A stretch of DNA of 64,000 bases from Lysinibacillus contaminans (GTDB lineage Bacteria; Bacillota; Bacilli; Bacillales_A; Planococcaceae), in assembly GCF_001278945.1 (NCBI RefSeq), contig NZ_LGRV01000003.1:2170001-2234000 (forward strand). Reading direction: 5' to 3'. The position numbers and the translations under genes are program-made. The notes beneath the pieces were generated by a model. It ran no database searches. It was not told where the DNA came from and saw nothing but the letters and a program-made list of their open reading frames with translations. Shown here in pieces: positions 44,919-53,610 of this stretch (its first letter is position 1; every line of letters begins with the position of its first letter).

Positions 44919-46148
44919 TCAGCTATTTTTTACTAATGAATCTTCAACAATAATCTTTACCCAACTTGCCATATTGTCCATCTTCTCTAACATTTCTTCC
45001 ATTGAATTAAATTTCAGTACCATTGTTCCCAGCTTAGTGTGGGACCCTGTATAAGCGGAAATCTTGTCACCTATTTTTACTGTTAAATCATATTCAACAA
45101 TATTATTTTTCTTAAATTCATCATCAATTTCAATCCCCTTAAAAGTTCCGCTATTCTGACTATTTAACAAATAAGAAGACCAATAGCCATGTGGTTCAAC
45201 CATTTTTAGATCACGACAATCTTCACCTAATGCTGCTTTAATCGTATATTCGATCATATCCACACCTGTTGCATATTTTGTTACAAGCGGAATTAAATGA
45301 CCTCCATTTCTTGCCCCCATATCCAAAAGATAAATATTTTCTTGATCATCGATTTGAATATCAAAATTATAGGCACCCGTTTTCATATTTAATAGTGTTA
45401 ATAATCTTTGAATTTCATCATGAATTTTTTTTTGTATATGTTCAGGCATATTGGAGGGCCAACTCGGACCTGTTGGAGCAAACGGATTTACAGGGTTTAT
45501 CGATTTTGATAAAAAATGTCCATTAGCAAAACATCGAAATACAAGCTGACCATCAACAGAAAAACCATCTCCCTCGACCTGATAACCATAATTCTCAACG
45601 AATTCTTCTATAATGAAACGTTTACCTTGAGAAAATTTTAGAGCAATCTCCACTTTTTCTTGAAGAAGGTCCAAAGAGTTAATTTTTGAAACACCTCTGC
45701 TTGCTGACGAATCCACTGGTTTAATCATGACTGGCATTTTATAGTTATGAAAATCGGCTTTTGCTTCTTCATATGAATGATACCCTTTAGCCCTAGGAAC
45801 ATTAAAATTATTTTCTTTTAGAAACGCCCTAAACTTATCTTTATTAGACACTATTTCTACTGACTTATATGGATTTGTTGCCAAACCTAACTTCTCAGCC
45901 ACATAGGCTGCTGTTGGTGCTGCGCCATCTGTAGAAAAACAAAAGATACCATCTATTTTTAATGATTTGGCTAAACCTAGAATCGCTTCTTTATCGGTAT
46001 AACTGACATTGTAGTATTCATTAGCATATTGATGACCAGGGTTTTCTTCTGTATAATCACAAGTTATAACACAATGACCCAATTCTCTTGCTTTTTTAAT
46101 AGCTGGGATCTGATAATAGTCCCCACCAAGTAGTAAAAGTTTTTTCAT
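44919..46148 (-). CDS. ATP-grasp ligase, copy 1
   Basis: ATP-grasp enzyme of 409 residues, likely a carboxylate-amine ligase. The N-terminal pre-ATP-grasp fold begins KKLLLLGGDYYQIPAIKKA; the ATP-grasp part has VMIKPVDSSASRGVSKI, RFIIEEFVENYGYQVEGDGF, and LLDMGARNGGHLIP, where the usual metal-binding Glu of ExxxRNGG is Asp. A C-terminal domain (about 310-409) follows. GAGGTG is 7 bases before ATG 46148. It may attach an amino acid or other carboxylate to the amino sugar. Copy 2 at 47742 is a clear paralogue. Confidence 0.88.
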   Translation of the reverse strand: MKKLLLLGGDYYQIPAIKKARELGHCVITCDYTEENPGHQYANEYYNVSYTDKEAILGLAKSLKIDGIFCFSTDGAAPTAAYVAEKLGLATNPYKSVEIVSNKDKFRAFLKENNFNVPRAKGYHSYEEAKADFHNYKMPVMIKPVDSSASRGVSKINSLDLLQEKVEIALKFSQGKRFIIEEFVENYGYQVEGDGFSVDGQLVFRCFANGHFLSKSINPVNPFAPTGPSWPSNMPEHIQKKIHDEIQRLLTLLNMKTGAYNFDIQIDDQENIYLLDMGARNGGHLIPLVTKYATGVDMIEYTIKAALGEDCRDLKMVEPHGYWSSYLLNSQNSGTFKGIEIDDEFKKNNIVEYDLTVKIGDKISAYTGSHTKLGTMVLKFNSMEEMLEKMDNMASWVKIIVEDSLVKNS

Positions 46149-46179
46149 TTTTATACACCTCATTTGTAGTATTAAGTTT

Positions 46180-46203
46180 GGTTCAGTGGTTCAGTGGTTC
46201 AAT
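46180..46203. repeat. Tandem 8-mer, three units
   Basis: GGTTCAGT twice, then GGTTCAAT, head to tail, 32 bases upstream of ATP-grasp copy 1. Confidence 0.8.
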
Positions 46204-46319
46204 ACTTCGATGTGTATTTGTACACTCTCACAAGTAACAGCTTCATTTACCTTTACGTATTTCTCTATATAATACATTTCGTGTAAGATTTTATTAATTT
46301 TTCATCATTACCTCTGAAT

Positions 46320-46400
46320 TCACAGGATGATTTCAGCTATGGGATGCTTGCTTTTCGCGGGCAAGTATTAATCCGCTTCGCTTTCGTAACAAAACATAGT
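46320..46400. repeat. Degenerate GC-rich repeat copy in a 344-bp gap
   Basis: GGGATGCTTGCTTTTCGCGGGCAAG and CGCTTCGCTTTCGTAAC (described in part) resemble the block at 32985 (GGGATGCTCGCTTTCCGCGG). The gap 46149-46492 holds no gene. Confidence 0.55.
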
Positions 46401-46492
46401 TTCGCAATCCACATATTTCATGTATATCTTCCGCTTTCTTATTTCTAAACACCATTGAATATAGGCAAAATAACTTAGCAATTAACTGCGTA

Positions 46493-47377
46493 TTACACTT
46501 CTATACTTAGTTCCATGAAAATTTTCCCATGTCTACAATATACAAAATAAGCATCTTCTTCTTTATAGACTTTCCCTAGTTTTTGTTGTGGTTTAACATC
46601 TCCTTTTACATATTTCAATATTTTCCATTTTAACACTTCACCTTGAATCTCAGTAAAATCAAAAACATTAAGCCAATTTTGGGTTCCTCTTAACAAATGC
46701 CAAATCCTCTCAATTCCCCATTCTTCCCAATCAATGATTTTCTTATATTCACATGTCTTAATCTGTCTAGCGCGTACTGTTGGACTTGTTTTAGCTTGTT
46801 TTATCCTCGGAGCACAATTATTCTCAATATCTAAAATTGATTTTATTAATACTTCAGTTCCTATTTTGTATACTAAGTCTTCTAATAATTCTTCCTCAGT
46901 AGTTCCTAAAGTCATACGATAATTTTTTTGATATATGATATCTCCAGTATCTTCTCCTTCATCAATATAATGGACGGTTACTCCTTGATTTAAATCATAG
47001 TTATAGTAAGTCCAAAATAGAGGAAATCCCCCTCTGTATTTAGGAAGTAAGGTTGGATGAAGATTAATGCACCCCTTTTTAGGGATTTCCAAAATATTCT
47101 TTTTTAATAATTCAGACATCCTATTTATAACTACTAAATCAGGTTCTAACTTTCTAACCCAATTCTCTAATCTGTTATTACATCCCTCATTCATAAAATA
47201 ATAAGGCAGTCCATTTTCCAAACAAAAATTTTCCATTTCCTTTGTTTGCTTATTAGTATTTTTTCGTTTAGATTCAATAACTCCAATAATATTAATTCCT
47301 GATTCAATTAACGAATTAATTACCTTTGAAATTTCCATAGTAATTAATATTACTTTTATATTTGTTTCATGTACCAT
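46493..47377 (-). CDS. Sugar N-formyltransferase, copy 2
   Basis: Paralogue of the enzyme at 42082, 294 residues. It keeps the canonical form CINLHPTLLPKYRGG and VTVHYIDEGEDTGD with Asn, His and Asp in place, and the shared GLPYYFMNEGCNNRLE and WHLLRGTQNWLNVFDF. ATG 47377 follows GAGGAGGGGGTGGG; the longer frame upstream has no support. Predicted to formylate an amino group on a nucleotide sugar. Its intact HPxLLP motif makes it the more canonical of the two copies. Confidence 0.88.
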   Translation of the reverse strand: MVHETNIKVILITMEISKVINSLIESGINIIGVIESKRKNTNKQTKEMENFCLENGLPYYFMNEGCNNRLENWVRKLEPDLVVINRMSELLKKNILEIPKKGCINLHPTLLPKYRGGFPLFWTYYNYDLNQGVTVHYIDEGEDTGDIIYQKNYRMTLGTTEEELLEDLVYKIGTEVLIKSILDIENNCAPRIKQAKTSPTVRARQIKTCEYKKIIDWEEWGIERIWHLLRGTQNWLNVFDFTEIQGEVLKWKILKYVKGDVKPQQKLGKVYKEEDAYFVYCRHGKIFMELSIEV

Positions 47378-47559
47378 AAGTCCCACCCCCTCCTCAAACT
47401 GAATATTCAGCTTATTAAAGCGAAAAAATTTACTGTTAATATTCATACAAAAAAACCAAGACTGAATTACAAAAAAGGTTGATGCGCTCATTGGATTTTT
47501 TTTGATATACACTATAAAATAAATAAGTTGAACTTAAGGACCCTATATACCATTTCCTA

Positions 47560-47660
47560 TACATTCGCGCTGGCAGTGCGGACTCATTCTTCACGTTCAG
47601 GAGGCATGCTTCTGTCATTGCACTTTCGTCACAGAAAAATTTGCTAGGCGGGAAAGTATA
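47560..47660. repeat. Degenerate GC-rich repeat copy in a 364-bp gap
   Basis: CATTCGCGCTGGCAGTGCGG, TTCAGGAGGCATGCTTCTG and CACTTTCGTCACAG resemble the repeat blocks at 33135-33290. The gap 47378-47741 between formyltransferase 2 and ATP-grasp 2 has no gene. Confidence 0.5.
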
Positions 47661-47741
47661 TAGTGCTACCTACTCTCTCGAATTTTCAGTTCAATTTATA
47701 TTAATGTTCAATATAATTTTCTAAGTATTGCGTATTTTAAT

Positions 47742-48962
47742 TCACCTACTTTTTATTAATGAATCTTCTATAATTACCTTCACCAAATTTGTCATATTCT
47801 CCATCTTTTCTATCATTTCATTTAAACATGAAAATTTCAGTATCAATAATCCTACAGTCTCATGGGCTCCTGTAAGGGCATAAATTTGATCACCCGGTTT
47901 TACTAATAATTCAAATTCAACAATGTTATTTTTTTTAATATCTTCATTAATTTCAACACCTTTAAATAAACCACAATTCTGACTATTGATAATGTACATA
48001 CCCCAGAACCCTTTTGTCTCTACCATAGTTAAATCGTTACAATCTTCACCTAATGCCGCCCTAATTGTATATTCAATCAAATCAATACCAGTTGCACATT
48101 TTGTAGCTTGAGATATCCATTGACCCCCGTTTCTTGCAGCAATCTCTATTAAGTAAACATTTTCTCTATCATCAATTACAATATCAAAATCAAAAGTCCC
48201 TGTTTTCATTTGCAATAAATCCAATACTCTTTGAATTTCATCATGAATCTTATTATGAATATGTTCAGGCATAATATACGGCCAACTAGCAGCTATTGGT
48301 ACAAATGGATTTAGATTCGATAATGCGAAATGAGTATTTGCAAAACTACGAAATACTATTTTCCCATTTACTGAAAAGCAATCTCCCGAAATTTGAAAAC
48401 CATTTTTTTCGATATACTCTTCTATTACAAATCGTTTTGCTTTCGAAAAATATAAAGCATTCTCTACTTTTTCTTGTAGTTGATCTATTGAATCTATTCT
48501 TGAAACTCCTCTGCTGCCTGACGAATCAATCGGCTTTACCATCCATGGTATTTTGAAATTATGAACATCATCCTTAGCTTCTTCAAATGAGTTATATCCT
48601 TTAAATCTAGGGACTTTAAAATTATTTTCCTTCAAAAACTCTCTAAACCTATCCTTATTTGTTAGGATCTCTACAGATTCATAAGGGTGAGAAGGTAAGC
48701 CTAATTTTCCAGCTACATAAGTCGCTGTAAGTAATGCTGTATCTGTCGCATAACATACAATTCCATCTATTTTTAATGACTTCGCTAAAGATAAAACAGC
48801 ATCTTTGTCTGTTGTGTTTACATTATAGTACTCGTCTGCAAATTGATGACCAGGATTTTCTTCAAAGTAATCACAAGTAATAACATAATAGCCCATTTCT
48901 TTTGCTCGTTTGATAGCTGGTATTTGTGAATGTGCACCACCAAGCATTAAAAGTTTTTTCAT
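47742..48962 (-). CDS. ATP-grasp ligase, copy 2
   Basis: Paralogue of the gene at 44919, 406 residues, alignable from end to end: KKLLMLGGAHSQIPAIKRAK, ENPGHQFADEYYNV, WMVKPIDSSGSRGVSRI, IEIAARNGGQWISQATKC. Here the metal-binding motif has the canonical Glu (EIAARNGG), unlike copy 1. ATG 48962 lies one base past the flippase stop, with GAGGTG overlapping the end of that gene, so the two are coupled. Predicted carboxylate-amine ligase for a sugar or its substituent; the substrates are unknown. Confidence 0.88.
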   Translation of the reverse strand: MKKLLMLGGAHSQIPAIKRAKEMGYYVITCDYFEENPGHQFADEYYNVNTTDKDAVLSLAKSLKIDGIVCYATDTALLTATYVAGKLGLPSHPYESVEILTNKDRFREFLKENNFKVPRFKGYNSFEEAKDDVHNFKIPWMVKPIDSSGSRGVSRIDSIDQLQEKVENALYFSKAKRFVIEEYIEKNGFQISGDCFSVNGKIVFRSFANTHFALSNLNPFVPIAASWPYIMPEHIHNKIHDEIQRVLDLLQMKTGTFDFDIVIDDRENVYLIEIAARNGGQWISQATKCATGIDLIEYTIRAALGEDCNDLTMVETKGFWGMYIINSQNCGLFKGVEINEDIKKNNIVEFELLVKPGDQIYALTGAHETVGLLILKFSCLNEMIEKMENMTNLVKVIIEDSLIKSR

Positions 48963-48963
48963 T

Positions 48964-50448
48964 CTATCGCACCTCATTATTTATTATTAATTTTGTTTTC
49001 TTTTTATTTTCTAGCATATCTTTCAAGGCCAATAATAGATAAGTAAAACATTCTAGTTTAAACAATTTTGCTAATGCAACATATAGAATAGTTCCTACAA
49101 ATATTTGAATTATAATTGTTAACAAAGCTGGCATCATGTATAGTTTTACACAAAATACTACAAATCCCATTACTAGTGATAAAAGTAAAGATGGTATTAT
49201 ATCCTTCCACTGCTCTTGAATACTGTAATTAAGTAATTTCAGATTAGGATAAGCATTAATAAAAGTGCACAAAACCCCACTAATAAATACACCTAAAGCC
49301 ATTGCGTGAACACCAAAAGGTATAGTTATTGCGAGGATAGAGAGACCTAATATTTTTTTTCCGATTTCTAGCTTCAAAAAAACATCACTTCGCCCTAAGG
49401 CATTTATAGCCTGTAAGTTCGCTGTATGTATAGGCCATAGGGCATAAACAGCACAAAATATTTGTAAAAATGGAACAGCAGGCAGCCACTTATCTGTTAA
49501 TAGAATCTTTACTAACGGTTCAGCGATAATAGCTAGTCCTACCATCATTGGAAATACAATAAATGAGCTCGTAACAATTGATCTTCTCACCATTTCTTTT
49601 ACTCTTTGCCTATCTTCTTGATAAGATGACAACGCAGGAAGCATGACTGCCTGTATGGATCCGTTTATATTACTTACAATGAGACTAGGAAACTGTTCTC
49701 CTCTACTATAAAAGCCTAATAATACTGGACTAAACATTTTACCTATTAGGATACTTCCTAAATTGTTATATAAAGTATCTATCAATGATGACACCAATAA
49801 TTTCCAGCCAAATGAAAATAACTCTATTAACCTTTCAATAGAAAAGAGCAATTTCGGTCTCCATTTAACTGTAAACCACAAAATAACTGTAACCAAAAGC
49901 TGATTTATTAATTGCTGCCACACCAATGCCCATACACCAAAATGAGCATATGCTAATATAATACCGATAATTCCTGATACAATAACTGCACCTAAACTGC
50001 TAAAGAATAGTTTTTTGAATTGCAGATTCCGCGCAATCACAGCATTTTGAATTGAATTGATGGCACCTAAAAACAAAGTTAAGGATAGAATTCTTAAAAC
50101 GATTATTAGTAGCGGATATTCAAAGAACCTAGCGATAATTGGTGCACTCAAAAAAAGAACCCCATATAATATGAAAGCTATACATAAATTCAAGTAAAAA
50201 ACTGAAGAAAAATCTACCTCATCAGCATTTTTTTTTTGAATTAAAGCTATATTAAATCCACTTTGAACTAATACCCCCGCGATTGTAATAAAAACTGCTA
50301 CTAATACTAACAATCCGAAATCTTCTGGGAGCAAAAAACGAGCTATTACTATCATTACGATAAATTGAATACCTTGTGTCCCTCCGCGTTCCATGAGTTT
50401 CCACAGTAGCGATGAAAATATTCTAGATTTTGTTATTTCATAGCTCAT
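48964..50448 (-). CDS. wzx: Polysaccharide repeat-unit flippase (Wzx-like)
   Basis: MOP-superfamily membrane protein of 494 residues with about 12-14 hydrophobic segments, expected to flip undecaprenyl-linked repeat units outward. Typical starts are IFSSLLWKLMERGGTQGIQF and ARFLLPEDFGLL, with SRGEQFPSLIVSNINGSIQA in the middle. This resembles the WzxC/TuaB branch. It overlaps the upstream GT2 gene by 4 bases (ATGA), with AAAGGAG 9 bases before its start. Confidence 0.92.
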   Translation of the reverse strand: MSYEITKSRIFSSLLWKLMERGGTQGIQFIVMIVIARFLLPEDFGLLVLVAVFITIAGVLVQSGFNIALIQKKNADEVDFSSVFYLNLCIAFILYGVLFLSAPIIARFFEYPLLIIVLRILSLTLFLGAINSIQNAVIARNLQFKKLFFSSLGAVIVSGIIGIILAYAHFGVWALVWQQLINQLLVTVILWFTVKWRPKLLFSIERLIELFSFGWKLLVSSLIDTLYNNLGSILIGKMFSPVLLGFYSRGEQFPSLIVSNINGSIQAVMLPALSSYQEDRQRVKEMVRRSIVTSSFIVFPMMVGLAIIAEPLVKILLTDKWLPAVPFLQIFCAVYALWPIHTANLQAINALGRSDVFLKLEIGKKILGLSILAITIPFGVHAMALGVFISGVLCTFINAYPNLKLLNYSIQEQWKDIIPSLLLSLVMGFVVFCVKLYMMPALLTIIIQIFVGTILYVALAKLFKLECFTYLLLALKDMLENKKKTKLIINNEVR

Positions 50449-51407
50449 CTAATTAATCTCCTTTTAGCTACTCTTAAAACTTTTGAGATACTTGAACAAT
50501 ATTGATCCATGAATATGAAAATTTTTTTTTTATAACCTAATTCTAAATATATATCCTTGTATTTACCTGTTTTTGCTTCCCTAAACTTCCCCTGTTCCAA
50601 TAAAAGGAATAACTGATCCGTATATTTTCTCTTATTAATGGAATTTTCATATTGATAGTTTGTATATTGATTTACTTCATCAAGCATATTTGCGATTTCA
50701 TCATAATGCTCCGTCTTCCTTTTTAAGGACGACATGTTTCTATCTGTCCAAGACCCACTAACTCCTTCTCGGTATGCTGACATAAATTCATCCAAATAAT
50801 GTACTGTCCCTAAAAGAGATAAGTTAATAGCTAAAGGGTAATCCCCAACAGATGTTAAATCGAGAAATTTGGGTCTTTCAGAATGAAATTTAAATGGATA
50901 GAACATAGAATTAGTAATGAAAAGAGCGCCACCACCTTCAATCACTTCTTCAACCCGAAAATCTTTATTTCCTTTATTAGCACTATTATATGAAATAGTT
51001 TTTTTTTCAGATGCATTCACTACTTCGCCACCATGAACACACAAACTACATTCAGGATGTTTTTCCATATAATCTGTCTGTTTTTGCAATTTATATGGAT
51101 CTAACCAATAATCATCACCTTCACATATCGCAATATATTTTCCTTTTGCTCTCCTCATATTAATCCTATCTACTGGATTTCCTTTTGAATATTGATTTTC
51201 CTTTTGATATATTGGCTTTATCAAATCCGGATATTTTTTCTCATACTCTCTTATTATTTCTGCTGTACTATCAGTAGATGCATCATCATGGATCAATATT
51301 TCATAATTAAAATTTGTTTTTTGCATTAAAAAGCTTTCAATTGCTTCCGCTATAAATTCTTCATGATTATAGGTTATACAGTTAATACTAACTAAAATAT
51401 TTTGCAA
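50445..51407 (-). CDS. Family 2 glycosyltransferase
   Basis: GT-A-fold glycosyltransferase, 320 residues. The N-terminal SINCITYNHEEFIAEAIESF, LIHDDASTDSTAEIIREYE and ICEGDDYWLDPYKLQKQ give the two DxD-type acidic sites. The rest is variable acceptor-specific sequence. TTG 51407 is 9 bases after GGAGAG; GTG 51416 is too close to that box. It probably adds one residue to the lipid-linked repeat unit. It is coupled to wzx by overlap, and a possible terminator lies between it and the upstream polymerase gene. Confidence 0.9.
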   Translation of the reverse strand: MQNILVSINCITYNHEEFIAEAIESFLMQKTNFNYEILIHDDASTDSTAEIIREYEKKYPDLIKPIYQKENQYSKGNPVDRINMRRAKGKYIAICEGDDYWLDPYKLQKQTDYMEKHPECSLCVHGGEVVNASEKKTISYNSANKGNKDFRVEEVIEGGGALFITNSMFYPFKFHSERPKFLDLTSVGDYPLAINLSLLGTVHYLDEFMSAYREGVSGSWTDRNMSSLKRKTEHYDEIANMLDEVNQYTNYQYENSINKRKYTDQLFLLLEQGKFREAKTGKYKDIYLELGYKKKIFIFMDQYCSSISKVLRVAKRRLIR

Positions 51408-51700
51408 TAAAATCACTCTCCAACTGGTGGACTATAGGGCTAGCATAGAAGTAGTCCGAATCTGTTTTATCCATTAATTCACTTGATTTAAGCAAGCTTT
51501 CTACTAGTTTTTTCATTCTAAATCGTTATCATCTAGTATAGACAATTAACAGATTAATAAATTAAAACCAAAATTATTCAAGCTAGTACCAACACAAGTA
51601 ATTAGGTCCCCCATCTATTTTATTCATTTCACTTAAACATTATGAGGGATTTCCAGTTTTTATTACGGTATATTTATTCTGTCAAACAATTTTTTTAGGG

Positions 51701-51762
51701 TAAAAACGAAAGCCCACTTGTATGTTCATCAACGATAGTTGATCAAGCATCACACGATGGGC
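51701..51762 (-). terminator. Hairpin with T-run between wzy and the GT2 gene
   Basis: On the minus strand GCCCA (51762-51758) pairs with TGGGC (51716-51712), with an inner TTGATCAA/TTGATGAA dyad, followed by TTTCGTTTTTA. It lies within the 500-base gap 51408-51908, about 150 bases past the wzy stop. Confidence 0.5.
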
Positions 51763-51834
51763 ATCTGTTTTGAATATTAAGACCAATAAAAATGTAAAAC
51801 TACCAAAAATCCGAGCAAGTAAGCAATATTGTGG

Positions 51835-51900
51835 ACATTCGCGCCTGGCTAATGTTTATTTGCGACGAAAGCACAGCGGCAACTGCATGCCGGTTTCATA
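51835..51900. repeat. Degenerate GC-rich repeat copy
   Basis: GACATTCGCGCCTGGC, then TTGCGACGAAAGCACAGCGGC and TGCATGCCGG (in part) resemble the block at 33365-33430 (GACGAAAGCGAAGCGGC). Confidence 0.5.
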
Positions 51901-51908
51901 AGTTCAAC

Positions 51909-53411
51909 TTATATATTTAACTTTTTAAGAGGATTCATTTCTATTTTTGTTTTCAACTTATATTTATTTTCGAATAACATAAAAAAAATCATGATAAAAA
52001 CAGATGTCCAGACAAATTCTCTGATCATATCTACAAAATACGCTCTTGTCCACCATAATAAATTTGGAAATAGTATTAATAAAATTGACATTAGTATAAA
52101 CCGATTTTGGTTAAAAAGATCTTGTATTTTTAGAGAAACATATCCAACAACCATTCCGATAATAGTTACAAAAAAAGGAGCTAATATTCCGAAACTATAG
52201 TAAATTTCACCTAAATAGGATCCACCTAAAAAGGTTCTTAAAAAAGGAGGGAAATTATTTACATAAATAGTTTTTGGAATAGTAAAATCTAATACACCAC
52301 CTAAATTAGGAAATATATTCAATAAAGAGACTAGATAGTTTGAACCATATTGAAAATCCCCTGTAGATGAAAAGAAATCCATAGAAATACCCAGAGTAAT
52401 TATCGTACCACCAAACTCTGCGATGACTGAAAAAGGCGAAAAATCAATAAAAGATTTTTTCATAAGCTGCATCATAGTTTCAATATTATTAATTGACATC
52501 ATACGTATTTGACTTATGAAAGTTAATACAAATCCACATATATATACTAAAATTAAATTGAAAATAAACTGTTTAGGTTTTATTTTTTTTATTCTTATAA
52601 ATCTAAAATAAATAAAAAATAATGAAAGTAAAAATAATATTGGTTCTCCTCTACCTCCAGTAAACATTAAGATGCCTTTATAAATGATTACGATACCGAA
52701 TATTAGCGTAGCCTTTTTTTTATTATCTTTATTCCCCAGCAACAACATCATTATTCCAACATCAGTAAAACTAGCGATTATATAGACAAAACCAGGTGCC
52801 CCAACCTGAAAAGTATCCAAATAATTTCCATTTAGAAATAGATTAATCTTAGAAATATCAATATATAACATAGGGATAATTCCAATTAAAAAGAGAATCA
52901 TACCAATATTTTTTGTGTAATATAACTGATTTCTTAAACCTTTATTATCATCGGGCTCAAGTAAAAGCGTTTTATGGCTCTTCTTTTTAGATAGTACTAT
53001 AGCCATTCCCAACGTTAAAAAAAAGTGGCTACAAAGAGAAAAATAACATGCATCCCTAAACACATTCTCTGAAATAGTTAACAATGGGTTCCAAGGCAAA
53101 TCTATTTGAATGTTGAAACCAAAAATTACTACAATCCCTAGATGAGTGATAAAAGAAAATATTAAGAATAATGTAGTTAATGAGAAAAACATTCCTTCTA
53201 ATTTCTTAATTGTAATAATATTAAGTAATAACTGAGTTACGGATAATACAGCGAAAGGTAATAACCATTTCTGAAATGTATAATCTATTATTAAAAATGC
53301 TATAAATAAAATAACTGAATTAATTAATATATTCAGTAATATCAATAAATATTTCCCCATAATTCTTTGCTTTTCAGTTAAAATAAGATTATTTTTTATT
53401 ATTTCACTCAT
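51909..53411 (-). CDS. wzy: O-antigen/capsule polymerase (Wzy-like)
   Basis: Integral membrane protein of 500 residues with 11-13 hydrophobic segments and no soluble domain. A long loop before GGSYLGEIYYSFGILAPFF is like that of oligosaccharide repeat-unit polymerases; MFTGGRGEPILFLLSLFFIY is another shared segment. Wzy proteins are poorly conserved, so the call rests on topology, the short motif and context beside wzx. It should join repeat units on the outer face. TTAGGAG precedes ATG 53411. Confidence 0.82.
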   Translation of the reverse strand: MSEIIKNNLILTEKQRIMGKYLLILLNILINSVILFIAFLIIDYTFQKWLLPFAVLSVTQLLLNIITIKKLEGMFFSLTTLFLIFSFITHLGIVVIFGFNIQIDLPWNPLLTISENVFRDACYFSLCSHFFLTLGMAIVLSKKKSHKTLLLEPDDNKGLRNQLYYTKNIGMILFLIGIIPMLYIDISKINLFLNGNYLDTFQVGAPGFVYIIASFTDVGIMMLLLGNKDNKKKATLIFGIVIIYKGILMFTGGRGEPILFLLSLFFIYFRFIRIKKIKPKQFIFNLILVYICGFVLTFISQIRMMSINNIETMMQLMKKSFIDFSPFSVIAEFGGTIITLGISMDFFSSTGDFQYGSNYLVSLLNIFPNLGGVLDFTIPKTIYVNNFPPFLRTFLGGSYLGEIYYSFGILAPFFVTIIGMVVGYVSLKIQDLFNQNRFILMSILLILFPNLLWWTRAYFVDMIREFVWTSVFIMIFFMLFENKYKLKTKIEMNPLKKLNI

Positions 53412-53610
53412 ATAATTCTCCTAAGGTTTGAAATACTTAATAATTTTAGCTCCTACTTCAATAATTAATTTTTCTAATATTTAAAAGAAAAAAATTCAAT
53501 AATACATATTTTTCAATAATTAAGACTCTTCACTATACATTGGAATTGATACAATCTTTAATAAAATATTATCCTCGACTTTTGGTAATGAACAATAATT
53601 AAAATCTTTT

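Noticed and set aside
46180..46203. Tandem GGTTCAGT units as a phase-variation switch
   Set aside because: Only three units, outside any coding frame and not between promoter elements.
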